DNA of 64,000 bases from Citrobacter freundii. GTDB lineage: Bacteria; Bacteroidota; Bacteroidia; Chitinophagales; Chitinophagaceae. The notes under the pieces were generated by a model, which saw nothing but the letters and a program-made list of their open reading frames with translations, was not told the DNA's origin and did not search any database. The stretch spans positions 1 to 64,000 of the forward strand of contig QFQQ01000016.1 of NCBI GenBank assembly GCA_003243445.1. The letters run 5' to 3'. The position numbers were made by a program, and so were the translations under genes. This document shows positions 26,364 through 35,297 of the stretch, one piece after another (within the stretch, counting starts at the first letter, position 1; the number at the start of each line of letters is the position of its first letter).

Positions 26364-28274
26364 TTACTTTTTGGAATACCATAAGGAATAGCCAAGCCGA
26401 AGGAACGATAGGTTATATAGATTTTCATACCGGGCACTCAGATCGAAACGCTCGTTGAGTTTCCAGCCGAAGGTTGGAGACCAGAGGAATCTGAATTTAA
26501 TAGATGTCTTTACGATAGGGAATGGAGACTGATCGATAGAAGTGACCCGGTTCTGGCCATAGCCAATATCGCCACCCACATAGAAACCTCCCGGCAACAT
26601 CACCTTCATTCCAACCCTGAAATTATACTGCGGATCAAGCGCGTAATTCCCTTTGCTGTTATTCATCGCGATGCCTGCACGTGCAGTAATCCCCTCCCGA
26701 AATTCCCGTTGAGCAAATATATCGGCCGCAAACCAGGCACTGCCATTCAGATCGATTCCCGGTGAAATACCTGCCTGTAACGACCAGCGGCCCGGATTTC
26801 TTTTAAGCGACCGGCCGTTTGCCGTCACCGGCAGGTCCAATGCGGTAATCCCAAACTGCCAGCCGATCCAGCTTTTGGAGCCACGCTCAAATAAAGCTGT
26901 TCCGGTGTAAGGGATCACATTTTTGTAACCCTGTTCTTTATAACCCTGGTTATCGGTATAGTGATGATAGACCGGTCCGGCAAACAACAACATGCTTTTG
27001 AACACCTGCACGTTCAATGAAGCGCTGGCCTGGAACAACCGGTTATCCCAGCTCCCTGCATCTGCAAACTGATAGTTCACTTCCGTGGAAACGGACAGCT
27101 TTTCATTTAGAATAAAATCATGACCAAGACCTAAACCTGCAGTATACAATCTATTATTGCCGGAAAAATTCGCCCCTGCCATTAACACGCTGTACAATTT
27201 GGAATTGCCAAGCTTCAATGAAAGATTGGCATTCGTCAGATCGGTTGCATACAGGGATAACCGGCGATATCCATCTTTTCCTTTCACTAAATTCAATAAT
27301 CCAAGGCTATAGCCATCCGAGGTATCCGCAATATTGATCAGACCTATTTGCAAGCCTTTTAATTTCTTTGTGCGGTTCACTGCGGCGATCTGCACACCTT
27401 TTACCAGGCCTTCCGAACGATTGATCAAACCCGATACCTGCACACCCAGCATGGTATCCCTGACCATGTTATGCAAACCCGCCAACTGCACGCCATAAAG
27501 CGATCCGCGGATAATGTTTACAACGCCCGAAAGTTGAAGGTTCCGCGCATTTCCGATATTATAGTTAAACAACCCACCAACTGCAAGACGCGTCGTACCC
27601 CTTCGTCTCGTGCCAAGAGCACCCAATGCCACTTTGGAATCTTTTGTTACCGGAACATTCGATGTGGTAACAGTCTCCAGCTCTACTGTTTTCATGGCCT
27701 GCAATGAAAACAACAATTGCCTGTCCGAAGAAGCCCTTACCTCCATAAAGCCATCTGAATAAAAATCCTTTCGCGCAGCGATATAATCAACTTTATGATC
27801 CGAAGGGATTTTCAATTCAAAATATCCCCCCATATCTGTTTCCACACCGAAAGCGTCGGCCAGTGTGCTCACCCGCGCGCCTTCTATTACCCTGCCGGAC
27901 GCAGCATCCTTTACTATACCGGAAAGAATAAAGTAGGAATGACGGGGTTGAATAATAATATACCCAGACTGCTCCTCATATTCATAGTCATCGCGGAACA
28001 GCAGATACAATAACTGTCCGATTGTTTTCTTTTCCTCATCCAAAGAATACATTTTTCTCAGGGGAAGAATATCCGTTTTATAGGAAAAACGGATGCCCGT
28101 TTTCTTTGCCAACAGATCCAGGCAGGCAGCAGCATTTTCGTTCCTTACGGTAAAGTTGCCAACCGTTGAATTCAATGCCGCCGGCATTGCCGGTTGAGAC
28201 CAGGATGATAAGGCCATCAGGCACACAACCATTGCCAGTAATAGTCCTTTCTTATCTGTACAAAACAATTTCAT
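26364..28274 (-). CDS. STN-domain outer-membrane protein with LA_2272-like surface repeats
   Basis: Exported protein of about 636 residues (start at 28274 or 28289; both overlap the FecR gene). The order (numbered from 28289) is a signal peptide, an STN secretin/TonB short N-terminal domain at about 45-115, a CarboxypepD_reg-like domain at about 120-185 (LSGIVKDAASGRVIEGARVS), then at about 235-345 a run of short strands ending in GLxN-type turns (GVQLAGLHNM, GVQVSGLIN, GVQIAAVN, GLQIGLIN, GYSLGLLN) resembling LA_2272 surface repeats, and a beta-barrel-like C-terminus. It has no TonB plug. The FecR and ECF sigma genes directly upstream imply that it is the outer-membrane signalling component or main target of that regulatory pair. 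Confidence 0.8.
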   Translation of the reverse strand: MKLFCTDKKGLLLAMVVCLMALSSWSQPAMPAALNSTVGNFTVRNENAAACLDLLAKKTGIRFSYKTDILPLRKMYSLDEEKKTIGQLLYLLFRDDYEYEEQSGYIIIQPRHSYFILSGIVKDAASGRVIEGARVSTLADAFGVETDMGGYFELKIPSDHKVDYIAARKDFYSDGFMEVRASSDRQLLFSLQAMKTVELETVTTSNVPVTKDSKVALGALGTRRRGTTRLAVGGLFNYNIGNARNLQLSGVVNIIRGSLYGVQLAGLHNMVRDTMLGVQVSGLINRSEGLVKGVQIAAVNRTKKLKGLQIGLINIADTSDGYSLGLLNLVKGKDGYRRLSLYATDLTNANLSLKLGNSKLYSVLMAGANFSGNNRLYTAGLGLGHDFILNEKLSVSTEVNYQFADAGSWDNRLFQASASLNVQVFKSMLLFAGPVYHHYTDNQGYKEQGYKNVIPYTGTALFERGSKSWIGWQFGITALDLPVTANGRSLKRNPGRWSLQAGISPGIDLNGSAWFAADIFAQREFREGITARAGIAMNNSKGNYALDPQYNFRVGMKVMLPGGFYVGGDIGYGQNRVTSIDQSPFPIVKTSIKFRFLWSPTFGWKLNERFDLSARYENLYNLSFLRLGYSLWYSKK

Positions 28275-29220
28275 TTCCTTTCTGATCAACTTTAATGTTT
28301 AATGTATTACTGACGACTTTCAATATGTCCATCAATCCTGTGTCATTGAACGTTCCTGTCAACTGATCATTCCGCAGCTCTTCATTTTCAATAATGATAT
28401 TAGCTTCGAACGCGTCATTCAGCTTCTCCACCAGTTGCCAGAGCGGAGTGCCGCGACATTCAAATCTTTTCGAACGATAATAGTTATACAGGCTGTCTTT
28501 CACCGTTTCTTTTACCATCAAGGGCTTCCCGGTTATCGATGTAAGTCTTTCGCCCGGAGACAACTCTACAATACCTCCCGCTTTCTTTACCTGCACCAAT
28601 CCTGTTTCCACAACGATCTCTGTGGATTCGCCAGTCGTCCTGATATTGAATGAAGTGCCGATCACTTTCACTTCCACATCTCCTGCATTGATCAGGAAAG
28701 GTTTTTGAGCATCATGCGCAACTGAAAAAAAGGCTTCTCCGCTAAGCCTGACGCTCCGTTTGTCTTTTCCGAATAAGGCATTGTAGCTAAGGGAAGATTT
28801 TTTATTAAGGGTGATAACAGAACCATCCGGGAGCGTATCGTTTTTAATGACAGCTTCTGCTGTTATTGTATTGACAACAGGGCGATCGCTGATTTGCCAT
28901 ACAAGAACAGCGGCAATAACCCCGATCAACATAGCCGCTGCAGCCATTTTCAGCCACCTGAATCTGACGACCTTTGTTACCTGTCTATCAGCAATGCGAT
29001 CTTTAAAACTTAGCCACTCTGCTTCCTCATCCACCCTGGATATATCAACCTCAACTGAGGTTTTATCCCAGGCTGCCCTTAACTTATCAAAATAAAGCTG
29101 ATGATCCTGGTGGGCATCTAACCACGCGTCTACTTCACGGCGTTGCTCCCGTGGCAATTCCTCCAGCAGGTAGCTGACCAGCCGGCTTTCATTTATTCCC
29201 CCCGTAAATTTTATTGCCAT
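28252..29220 (-). CDS. FecR-family anti-sigma factor
   Basis: Inner-membrane regulator of 322 residues. The N-terminal cytoplasmic region has the anti-sigma motif SYLLEELPREQRREVDAWL, followed by one transmembrane helix near 88-108 (WLKMAAAAMLIGVIAAVLVW), a periplasmic FecR domain (TLPDGSVITLNKKSSLSYNA, FSVAHDAQKPFLINAGDVEV, ETGLVQVKKAGG) and a C-terminal DUF4974-like part (GTPLWQLVEKLNDAFE, LTGTFNDTGLMDILKVV). It lies 10 nt downstream of the ECF sigma gene and overlaps the STN-protein gene, forming a three-gene operon that transmits an outer-membrane signal to the sigma factor. Confidence 0.95.
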   Translation of the reverse strand: MAIKFTGGINESRLVSYLLEELPREQRREVDAWLDAHQDHQLYFDKLRAAWDKTSVEVDISRVDEEAEWLSFKDRIADRQVTKVVRFRWLKMAAAAMLIGVIAAVLVWQISDRPVVNTITAEAVIKNDTLPDGSVITLNKKSSLSYNALFGKDKRSVRLSGEAFFSVAHDAQKPFLINAGDVEVKVIGTSFNIRTTGESTEIVVETGLVQVKKAGGIVELSPGERLTSITGKPLMVKETVKDSLYNYYRSKRFECRGTPLWQLVEKLNDAFEANIIIENEELRNDQLTGTFNDTGLMDILKVVSNTLNIKVDQKGNEIVLYR

Positions 29221-29230
29221 GATCGATCAT

Positions 29231-29794
29231 TTACCTGTGTAACCATAAAAGAAAAAATAACGGCAGATAATCCTTCAGCTTCACGCGGAATATCTTCAAT
29301 GCTTTTGTGATATGTTTTTCGACAGCTTTAACCGAAATCCCCAATTTATCCGCAATCTCTCCATATTTCAATTCCTCATACCGGCTCATCTGAAACACTA
29401 TCCGGCATTTATCCGGCAATTCCTGAAGCACTTCAGCAATTGCTTTTTGCAGATCACGCACCCCGGATTTTTCTGCCGAAGAGACCGTATCGTTCATGAA
29501 CTGTTGCCTGGCTTTGTTATGCGAAGACCAGGATCTGATCCTTTTGAGATGATTGATGCTTTCATTATACACTGCTCTGTATAGATAAGCATTCAAAGAA
29601 ATATCATTGCTCAACAACTCTTTTCTCTTCCACAATTTGAAAAAAACCTGCTGCACGATCTCCTTAGCTGCTGCTTCCTCTTTCACCATTGCAAACGCGT
29701 GCACATACAAATTCCTGAACTGGGATTTGAACAATCGTTCAAACACCAATTCTTCTTCCGGTCTGTCTCTTTTGTCGAATTCCGAAGCCATCAT
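29231..29794 (-). CDS. ECF RNA polymerase sigma-70 factor (FecI-like)
   Basis: A sigma factor of about 187 residues from the ATG at 29794; a longer frame to 29833 adds 13 residues of no evident similarity. Region 2 is seen in FERLFKSQFRNLYVHAFAMV and AKEIVQQVFFKLWKRKE, and region 4 in ELPDKCRIVFQMSRYEELKY and IADKLGISVKAVEKHITKAL, which matches the Bacteroidota RpoE/FecI-like group. It is predicted to be held inactive by the FecR protein encoded 10 nt downstream and to drive the operon. The C-terminus is hydrophobic (DYLPLFFLLWLHR), a common tail in this group. Confidence 0.95.
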   Translation of the reverse strand: MMASEFDKRDRPEEELVFERLFKSQFRNLYVHAFAMVKEEAAAKEIVQQVFFKLWKRKELLSNDISLNAYLYRAVYNESINHLKRIRSWSSHNKARQQFMNDTVSSAEKSGVRDLQKAIAEVLQELPDKCRIVFQMSRYEELKYGEIADKLGISVKAVEKHITKALKIFRVKLKDYLPLFFLLWLHR

Positions 29795-29833
29795 ACTATG
29801 ACCACTGCATATTTTTTGTCCACGCGCCTGCAC

Positions 29834-30130
29834 TTATAACTGTAAAACAGTCCAACAAAGCCCTACCCTACCTATGAGTGAATATTTTCCGGGCAAAGAA
29901 CGGGAACTGTTGGCAAATGGCCGAGCGGATGGTCAGTGGTGATAATTATCAGCCATCTGCCAGCTGAGAACATCAGCGATCCAAAAGCCGGCCATCGAAC
30001 ATCACGCATCAAGCGTCCCTTCTCTCAATTTCACTTTCCCCGGCTTCAATCCCCATTTCCCCCACCTCGGCGTGATAAATCTGGCGGAAAGATCTGTAAT
30101 CCGGAGTTTTGAAATGCCTAATGAAATAAT
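29834..30130. other. Divergent intergenic region between the ECF sigma and lipoprotein genes
   Basis: About 300 bp, expected to contain both divergent promoters. It holds degenerate repeats of the GATGG/CCATC type: ATGGTCAGTGG near 29930, ATCAGCCATCTGCCAGC near 29947 and GGCCATCGAACATC near 29990. No exact -7 box is visible and no gene is supported. Confidence 0.45.
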
Positions 30131-30667
30131 ATGAAAAAGATCACCAGGACCACGCTGACCATTTTTTGCTGCCTGCATTTGCTGATCAGTTGTGAGCAAG
30201 CCGGACCTGAAAAGTATTTCAGCATTACAGTGCTGAACAGCAATATGATCGTCGGATTTGCAAATGAAGGTTTCCTGCGTGAATTGAATCAACCCTCCGT
30301 CACACTCGTTGAAGGTACGCGTGATCAGACCAGACCTATGAAGCGCAGGGATGTGGTGAATGACCGTATCCGTTTTGTAGAAGGCAATCTTAAAAAGCTA
30401 AGAGAACTGAAAGAAACAACCGACACAAAAGAAATATTACAAGCCTCCATCCGGCTACATGAATTTATTCTGCCGGTCTACAAAACCGAGTATCAGCAGT
30501 TGGCCGATATGTATGACGACGGCGCGCCAGCTGACAAGATCCGTAATTCGGCTGACGCTATTCACGATAAATACAGTGCAGGATTTGAAGAACGATATAA
30601 CATACTGATCAATTCAGGAAAGATGTTTGCATCAAAATATAAGATCCCGGTGAACTGGGCGAATTAA
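30131..30667 (+). CDS. Small lipoprotein of unknown function
   Basis: A 178-residue predicted lipoprotein: a hydrophobic signal and lipobox LLISC place the lipidated Cys at residue 21. The mature protein is largely helical (VEGNLKKLRELKE, TKEILQASIRLHEF, EYQQLADMYDDGAPADKIRNS, AIHDKYSAGFEERYNILINS) with no recognised catalytic motif. It is not clearly linked to the downstream cluster, from which it is separated by about 870 bp. It may be a periplasmic binding or structural protein; the family is not recognised. Confidence 0.72.
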   Translation: MKKITRTTLTIFCCLHLLISCEQAGPEKYFSITVLNSNMIVGFANEGFLRELNQPSVTLVEGTRDQTRPMKRRDVVNDRIRFVEGNLKKLRELKETTDTKEILQASIRLHEFILPVYKTEYQQLADMYDDGAPADKIRNSADAIHDKYSAGFEERYNILINSGKMFASKYKIPVNWAN

Positions 30668-31538
30668 CACCATTCGCTTTAGTGAACATCGGGGATCATT
30701 TTGCGAAATTGACGCGAATGCAAAAACAGATGATCCTTCCACACATTATCTATCCACATGACTTGCTTATGTTTCAGGTATAAAAGATAATGAGATTACA
30801 AGCCTTTTGTTTCTGTGCTTTTCACTTCGCATTATATCAACTTGTGTTTCGTATAAGGGCATCACCTGCGGCAGAAAAATAGTCAGTGAATCATTCGCTG
30901 ATCTTTTCACAAGTATTTTCTGAAATAACAGGAATTGAAAAAGGAGAAACAATCCGTTTTCGCATATCAATTTCTTCACATCTATTTGCTAATCAACCAC
31001 TATCGATCAAAATCAACCCTGCCGCTCAACCACCCATACGCCCGCTGAACCACTTATTTTACCGATCATCAGCAATACTCTACCATTCTTGGAGTGGCAG
31101 ACCCGCTGGTCCCCATTCCTCTTAAGGGATTGTTAACGCTGCCATAACTTTGGTCCTTCAATTAAACGCAGTATATCTGCAATGTAAAATGAGCAACATA
31201 TTTCTGGATCACTTCTCTTTTCGTTTCGTGGAAAGAAAAAGAATAAGACTCCCGGAAATCTCCAGCCTGGTTCACATTTTCCCTACACAGTAAAGATTCA
31301 CCGAAGACACTTTCGCTATTAGCAAGACAGGTTTTGCTTAGCACGCACATGTCCCATCATCGCGAAAGCAACTGGCGCATCAGTCATGTTGCATCAGTAA
31401 AGTCATTCCCGTGGCATATACGCCACCTGCAATGTTATGCCTCTGCATGACTGCAGTATTCCCATGCAATATTGAAAAGTAAACAACCATAAACGGGGTG
31501 TAATGGCCCCCTTATTTCTAAACCAAAAACAATTCAAC
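30668..31538. other. Long intergenic region upstream of the coiled-coil/ABC cluster
   Basis: About 870 bp. Frames of 60-79 residues on both strands lack family features, start signals or coding-like composition. A TAACTTTG box near 31144-31151 matches TAnnTTTG but lies almost 400 nt before the first gene of the cluster, so it would imply a long leader. I see no repeat or terminator. The length is unusual for this otherwise compact window, and a small RNA or long leader is possible but unsupported. Confidence 0.35.
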
Positions 31539-32153
31539 ATGGTAAGCTTCGGCAAAAAGATCCTGTCGGCCTTTGTAGAAGTGAAAGACAAGGAACAAAC
31601 AGTTCCTGAGCAACACACTCCAAAGCCAGCAACGGAACCGGTTCAGCGCATTGCGCCTGCTCAGAACAGTGAAAAGTTTAAACTGTATTTCGAAAAACTT
31701 TTTCATGATGCCAATATCCCCGGTCCTGATTACTTCGAATTCTCGAAGATGATCGAAGCCATGAGCGGCATTGCTGATGAAAGGTCGAGATATGCAGCCG
31801 CATTTGCCGGCCTGAGCGTTCAGGGGCTCGATAAGATCAAACTGCTGTCTACTGCTGCGGATTATCTGCAGGTGTTAAAAACAGACGCAGCCAATTTCGA
31901 CTCGACCGTGGATGCAGCGCTCAGGGAAAAAGTACTGGATAAACAGGAAGAAATAAAAGAAAAAACAAAACGCATCTCGTTGCTCACAAAAGAGATCGAA
32001 GATCTCAATGAACAGGTTAACATCCTGCACAGGGAGATCAAAGACAATGAAGAAAAAATTGAAAGCAACAGCGGTGCATATAAACAGGAAATGGAGATCA
32101 TGACCAGCAGGATACTGCAGGATATTGATAAGATCAAAACACATATATCATAA
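31539..32153 (+). CDS. Coiled-coil protein, first gene of the ABC/OmpA cluster
   Basis: A protein of about 204 residues if it starts at the ATG at 31539 (MVSFGKKILSAFVEVKD); an alternative start at 31503 adds 12. No signal peptide. A Pro/Thr-rich linker (about 20-45) leads into a helical domain (FKLYFEKLFHDANIPGPDYF, EFSKMIEAMSGIADERSRYA) and a long C-terminal coiled coil (about 130-204, ISLLTKEIEDLNEQVNILHR). This is predicted to be cytoplasmic. I do not recognise the family. It lies 10 nt before a membrane coiled-coil gene and heads a cluster with an OmpA-fused binding protein and ABC transporter, so a structural or regulatory role at the membrane is likely but not proven. Confidence 0.8.
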   Translation: MVSFGKKILSAFVEVKDKEQTVPEQHTPKPATEPVQRIAPAQNSEKFKLYFEKLFHDANIPGPDYFEFSKMIEAMSGIADERSRYAAAFAGLSVQGLDKIKLLSTAADYLQVLKTDAANFDSTVDAALREKVLDKQEEIKEKTKRISLLTKEIEDLNEQVNILHREIKDNEEKIESNSGAYKQEMEIMTSRILQDIDKIKTHIS

Positions 32154-32163
32154 AACCAAAAAC

Positions 32164-33162
32164 ATGAACATGAACAACGTTTTAATGAAACCTAAAAAAG
32201 CCGGTTGGTTCTCTGAACCGAAAAACCTGGCAACAACAGTGATCGGGCTGTCCCTCTTTGCAGGGCTGGCTTATGGATTCCTGACATTTGTCCTGCCATG
32301 GCTGGTAGGCGTGACCTGGAATCTTGTCAACCTGATCATTGGAGGAACGATACTCGGCTTTCTGCTGATGATCGTCACCAACAAAAAATTCTGGCGCGCG
32401 CTCAGGTATTTCTCGGAGTTCATTGCAAACTATACGATCGGTATAGCCATTGAACTTAACCCGTTTAATATACTTGAAGCAAAGATTGAACAGGGCTATC
32501 GCGACCGTCACACCTTGTATCAACAGGGGATAAAGCTGAAAGGAAAGCAAAGCGAGTTGATGGACAAGATCTCTGAAAAAGAAAAGGAGATGAAACTAAA
32601 TGCGCAAAAAGTAAAGATCATTCAATCTGAAGGTGGAAACACCCGGCAGATGGATCTGTATGCAAACAACGTGCTGCGTTGCCGGGAGTACATAGACAAC
32701 GTAAGCCCAATCGTGGGCGACCTGAACAAACTTGTCCGATTCGCTGATATGGCTTACGAGGAAAGCGGTATCATGCTGGAAGACGCGAAGCTTGATCTTG
32801 ACGCAAAAAAAGATCTGTACTATTCAGTAACCACGGGCATGTCTGCCGTAACAAGCGCGATGAAAGCGTTTAAAGGCGATGATGATCTGAACCGCGATGC
32901 CGAAAAAGCACTGGCGATACTGAAAGAAAGGATCGGCGAAAAGATCGGTCATATCAAATCAGCCATCGATGTAACATCGAAATTCATGGACGACCGTGTG
33001 CTCGAAGACAAAGCGAAGTCCGCCCAGGCCATTGAGCTGATCGACAGCTTCAGCATGGATAAGGACTTCAACTATTCAAAAGATGTATTGGAAAGTAACA
33101 AGCAGGGAGGAAAGCTGAAGGATGTAACGATCACCAATACACACCGCGGACTTCTCGACTAA
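32164..33162 (+). CDS. Membrane protein with a long coiled-coil cytoplasmic region
   Basis: A 332-residue protein from the ATG at 32164, 10 nt after the preceding stop; a longer frame from 32125 overlaps the upstream gene. Two hydrophobic helices lie near residues 18-42 (NLATTVIGLSLFAGLAYGF) and 45-72 (LVNLIIGGTILGFLLMIV), followed by an amphipathic stretch and then long helices (SELMDKISEKEKEMKLNAQK, LDAKKDLYYSVTTGMSAV, AEKALAILKERIGEKIGH). The elongated helical layout recalls PspA/IM30-type membrane-associated proteins, but no PspA signature is seen, so this is analogy only. It is the second gene of the cluster and probably functions with the coiled-coil protein before it. Confidence 0.82.
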   Translation: MNMNNVLMKPKKAGWFSEPKNLATTVIGLSLFAGLAYGFLTFVLPWLVGVTWNLVNLIIGGTILGFLLMIVTNKKFWRALRYFSEFIANYTIGIAIELNPFNILEAKIEQGYRDRHTLYQQGIKLKGKQSELMDKISEKEKEMKLNAQKVKIIQSEGGNTRQMDLYANNVLRCREYIDNVSPIVGDLNKLVRFADMAYEESGIMLEDAKLDLDAKKDLYYSVTTGMSAVTSAMKAFKGDDDLNRDAEKALAILKERIGEKIGHIKSAIDVTSKFMDDRVLEDKAKSAQAIELIDSFSMDKDFNYSKDVLESNKQGGKLKDVTITNTHRGLLD

Positions 33163-33423
33163 CGCGAATGTTTCGCGAATGAGCGCAGATGCGCGAATAA
33201 TACCCTCCTTTTTCTGACGATTACCACGTCTGTCAGAAAAGTTACGAAGAACATAACCAGTGGTCAGCTGCCCGCTGAATGACGGAACAGGATACATAAA
33301 AAAATGTATGCCTGTAGCCGGATGGGCAATCCATGCCTTAAGAAAACCAATAACAAATTATAGTAAACTATTCGTGAACATCCGCGCTCATCAGCGTCGG
33401 ATTCGCGAACCAAATTTTAAGAT
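33163..33423. repeat. GCGAATGAGCGC-type inverted repeat within the ABC/OmpA cluster
   Basis: A left arm begins directly after the stop codon at 33162 and runs to about 33198, with CGCGAATGAGCGCAGATGCG as its core. A right arm at about 33371-33410 contains the complementary ATCCGCGCTCATCAGCG and ATTCGCGAAC. Arms match imperfectly and enclose about 170 nt. The element could act as a processing or partial termination hairpin between the second and third genes. Confidence 0.6.
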
Positions 33424-35190
33424 ATGTCAGTTAAATTAAAACCCGCAGGTAAATTATTGATCATTGGAGCTGTTATCGCAGCCGGTATTGTAAGTATCAG
33501 ATGGTATCAGAACAGGCCCAAAGAAGTGGGTGAATCTGTTGAAGTAGGTAAAGTGGCATTGCCTGATGCGCCGGAAGCTTCGTTGGGTGGTAATGCAGTA
33601 AAACTTCCCACTCCTTCAGCTAACCCCGCTGTAAATGGCGGCCTGGAGATCAAATGGGAGCGTATGGCATGGAACAGCCAGTTCTCGGGTATGTATGCCA
33701 ACGGTGGCGTGAGAACAACGAAAGGATCGTTATTTGACAAAGCCAGACTCGATATTACCTATATCCGTCAGGATGATTGTAACAAACAAATGGCTGACCT
33801 GGTAAAGTTCGCCGGCGATTACAAAACCAATCAGAACACACCCGGTGTGCTGATCACTTTCATGGGTGATGGTATGCCTGCTTTTATGACTTCATTGTCA
33901 AAGGAGCTGGAGCCTCTTGGCCCCGAATACCAACCAATCATCATCCCGGTGACACACGGTAAATCGTATGGTGAAGACCAGGTGATGGCACCACCATCCT
34001 GGAAACAGGATCCGCATAATGCGATCGGTAAAAGCGTAGCAGGTGTACTGCGTGACGGGGATATCAATATTCTCCTGAAATGGGCTGGTGATAATGGTTT
34101 GAAAGTAAACCCTGATGAAACCACCTATGACCCATCCGCTATCAACCTGATCGCTGCCAATGACTTCCTTGATGCACCCAACAAGTATATCACCGGTTAT
34201 ACCGAAAAAAGAAGAATGGTAGTGAATGGTAAAACAACAGGGCGCGATACAACCGTTGGTGTGGACGGTGTGGCTACCTGGACTCCGGGCGACGTAAATA
34301 TCGCCTCTAAGAAAGGTGGTCTTGTCACCATCGCCAACACAAAGCAGTATGCTTCGCAAATGCCTAATCAGACCATTGCGATCAAGAAATGGGCGTATGA
34401 TCACCGTACCGATATCGAGAACATGATCATCGCGCTGGCACAGGCCGGCGACCAGGTAAGATCATATACTGACGCACGCGAGTTCGCGGCAAAGGTAAGT
34501 GCGGAAGTATACCAGGAACAGGATGCCGCTTATTGGCTGAAATACTATAACGGTATTGAAGAGAAAGATGTGCTGGGTCTCAAAGTAAACCTTGGTGGTT
34601 CAACAGTCTTTAACCTTTCGGACATGGCAAATACCTACGGGCTTGGTGAAGACAAGGTTGACCGGTATAAAGCTGTATACAACACCTTCGGTAACCTGAT
34701 GATGAAAATGTATCCGCAACTGATGCCTGCTTTTACACCTTATGAAAAAGCGGTGGATAAATCGTTCCTGCTCTCGGTAATTTCCAATCACCCGGAATTG
34801 CTGCAGGGTAAGGCGATCGAGACAAGCTATGCGAATGAGATCACATCCGAAGTGTCATCAAAATCGTACAGCATCGAGTTTGAAACAGGTTCGGCCAATA
34901 TCAAACCCGCTTCATATAAGCTGTTGAATGAGATATTCGAATCGGCTGTTGTTGCGGAAGGTTTGAAACTGGGTATATATGGTCACACCGACAATGTTGG
35001 TTCAGACCAGACCAATATTCCATTATCTGAGCAACGTGCAAATGCTGTTAAAGCATACCTGCTCAAAAAAGGTTTGAAGGAAACACGTATCGAAGCCAAA
35101 GGCTTTGGCGCGTCAAAGCCCATTGCGAGCAATAACACCGAACTGGGCCGTAGTCAGAACAGACGTGTAGAGATCGTGCTTGGCGAATAA
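33424..35190 (+). CDS. Anchored substrate-binding-like protein fused to an OmpA peptidoglycan-binding domain
   Basis: A 588-residue periplasmic protein. A basic N-terminus and one uncleaved-looking helix (about 10-26, KLLIIGAVIAAGIVSIRWY) anchor it in the inner membrane. Residues about 50-450 resemble a type-2 periplasmic binding protein of the phosphate/NitT kind (GVLITFMGDGMPAFMTSLSK, AINLIAANDFLDAPNKYITG, MPNQTIAIKKWAYDH). The C-terminus (about 477-588) is an OmpA_C-like domain with IEFETGSANIKPAS, GHTDNVGSDQTNIPLSEQRA (the Asp and Arg that bind diaminopimelate) and GRSQNRRVEIVL. It is followed by an ABC permease and ATPase, so it probably delivers a ligand to them while tethered to the cell wall. 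The ligand is unknown. Confidence 0.88.
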   Translation: MSVKLKPAGKLLIIGAVIAAGIVSIRWYQNRPKEVGESVEVGKVALPDAPEASLGGNAVKLPTPSANPAVNGGLEIKWERMAWNSQFSGMYANGGVRTTKGSLFDKARLDITYIRQDDCNKQMADLVKFAGDYKTNQNTPGVLITFMGDGMPAFMTSLSKELEPLGPEYQPIIIPVTHGKSYGEDQVMAPPSWKQDPHNAIGKSVAGVLRDGDINILLKWAGDNGLKVNPDETTYDPSAINLIAANDFLDAPNKYITGYTEKRRMVVNGKTTGRDTTVGVDGVATWTPGDVNIASKKGGLVTIANTKQYASQMPNQTIAIKKWAYDHRTDIENMIIALAQAGDQVRSYTDAREFAAKVSAEVYQEQDAAYWLKYYNGIEEKDVLGLKVNLGGSTVFNLSDMANTYGLGEDKVDRYKAVYNTFGNLMMKMYPQLMPAFTPYEKAVDKSFLLSVISNHPELLQGKAIETSYANEITSEVSSKSYSIEFETGSANIKPASYKLLNEIFESAVVAEGLKLGIYGHTDNVGSDQTNIPLSEQRANAVKAYLLKKGLKETRIEAKGFGASKPIASNNTELGRSQNRRVEIVLGE

Positions 35191-35297
35191 CGGATCTTAC
35201 AGGACGGTTGAATAAACAACTGGCGTGGCTTATCTCATGATTTGCACCACTGAGGAACATGCCCGCCAGTTTTAAAAATGAATCTTAAAAAGAAACA

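Noticed and set aside
30767..30979. A small hydrophobic frame (MKKLICENGLFLLFQFLL) on the minus strand
   Set aside because: It needs a GTG start without ribosome-binding support and lacks coding-like composition after the first 25 residues.
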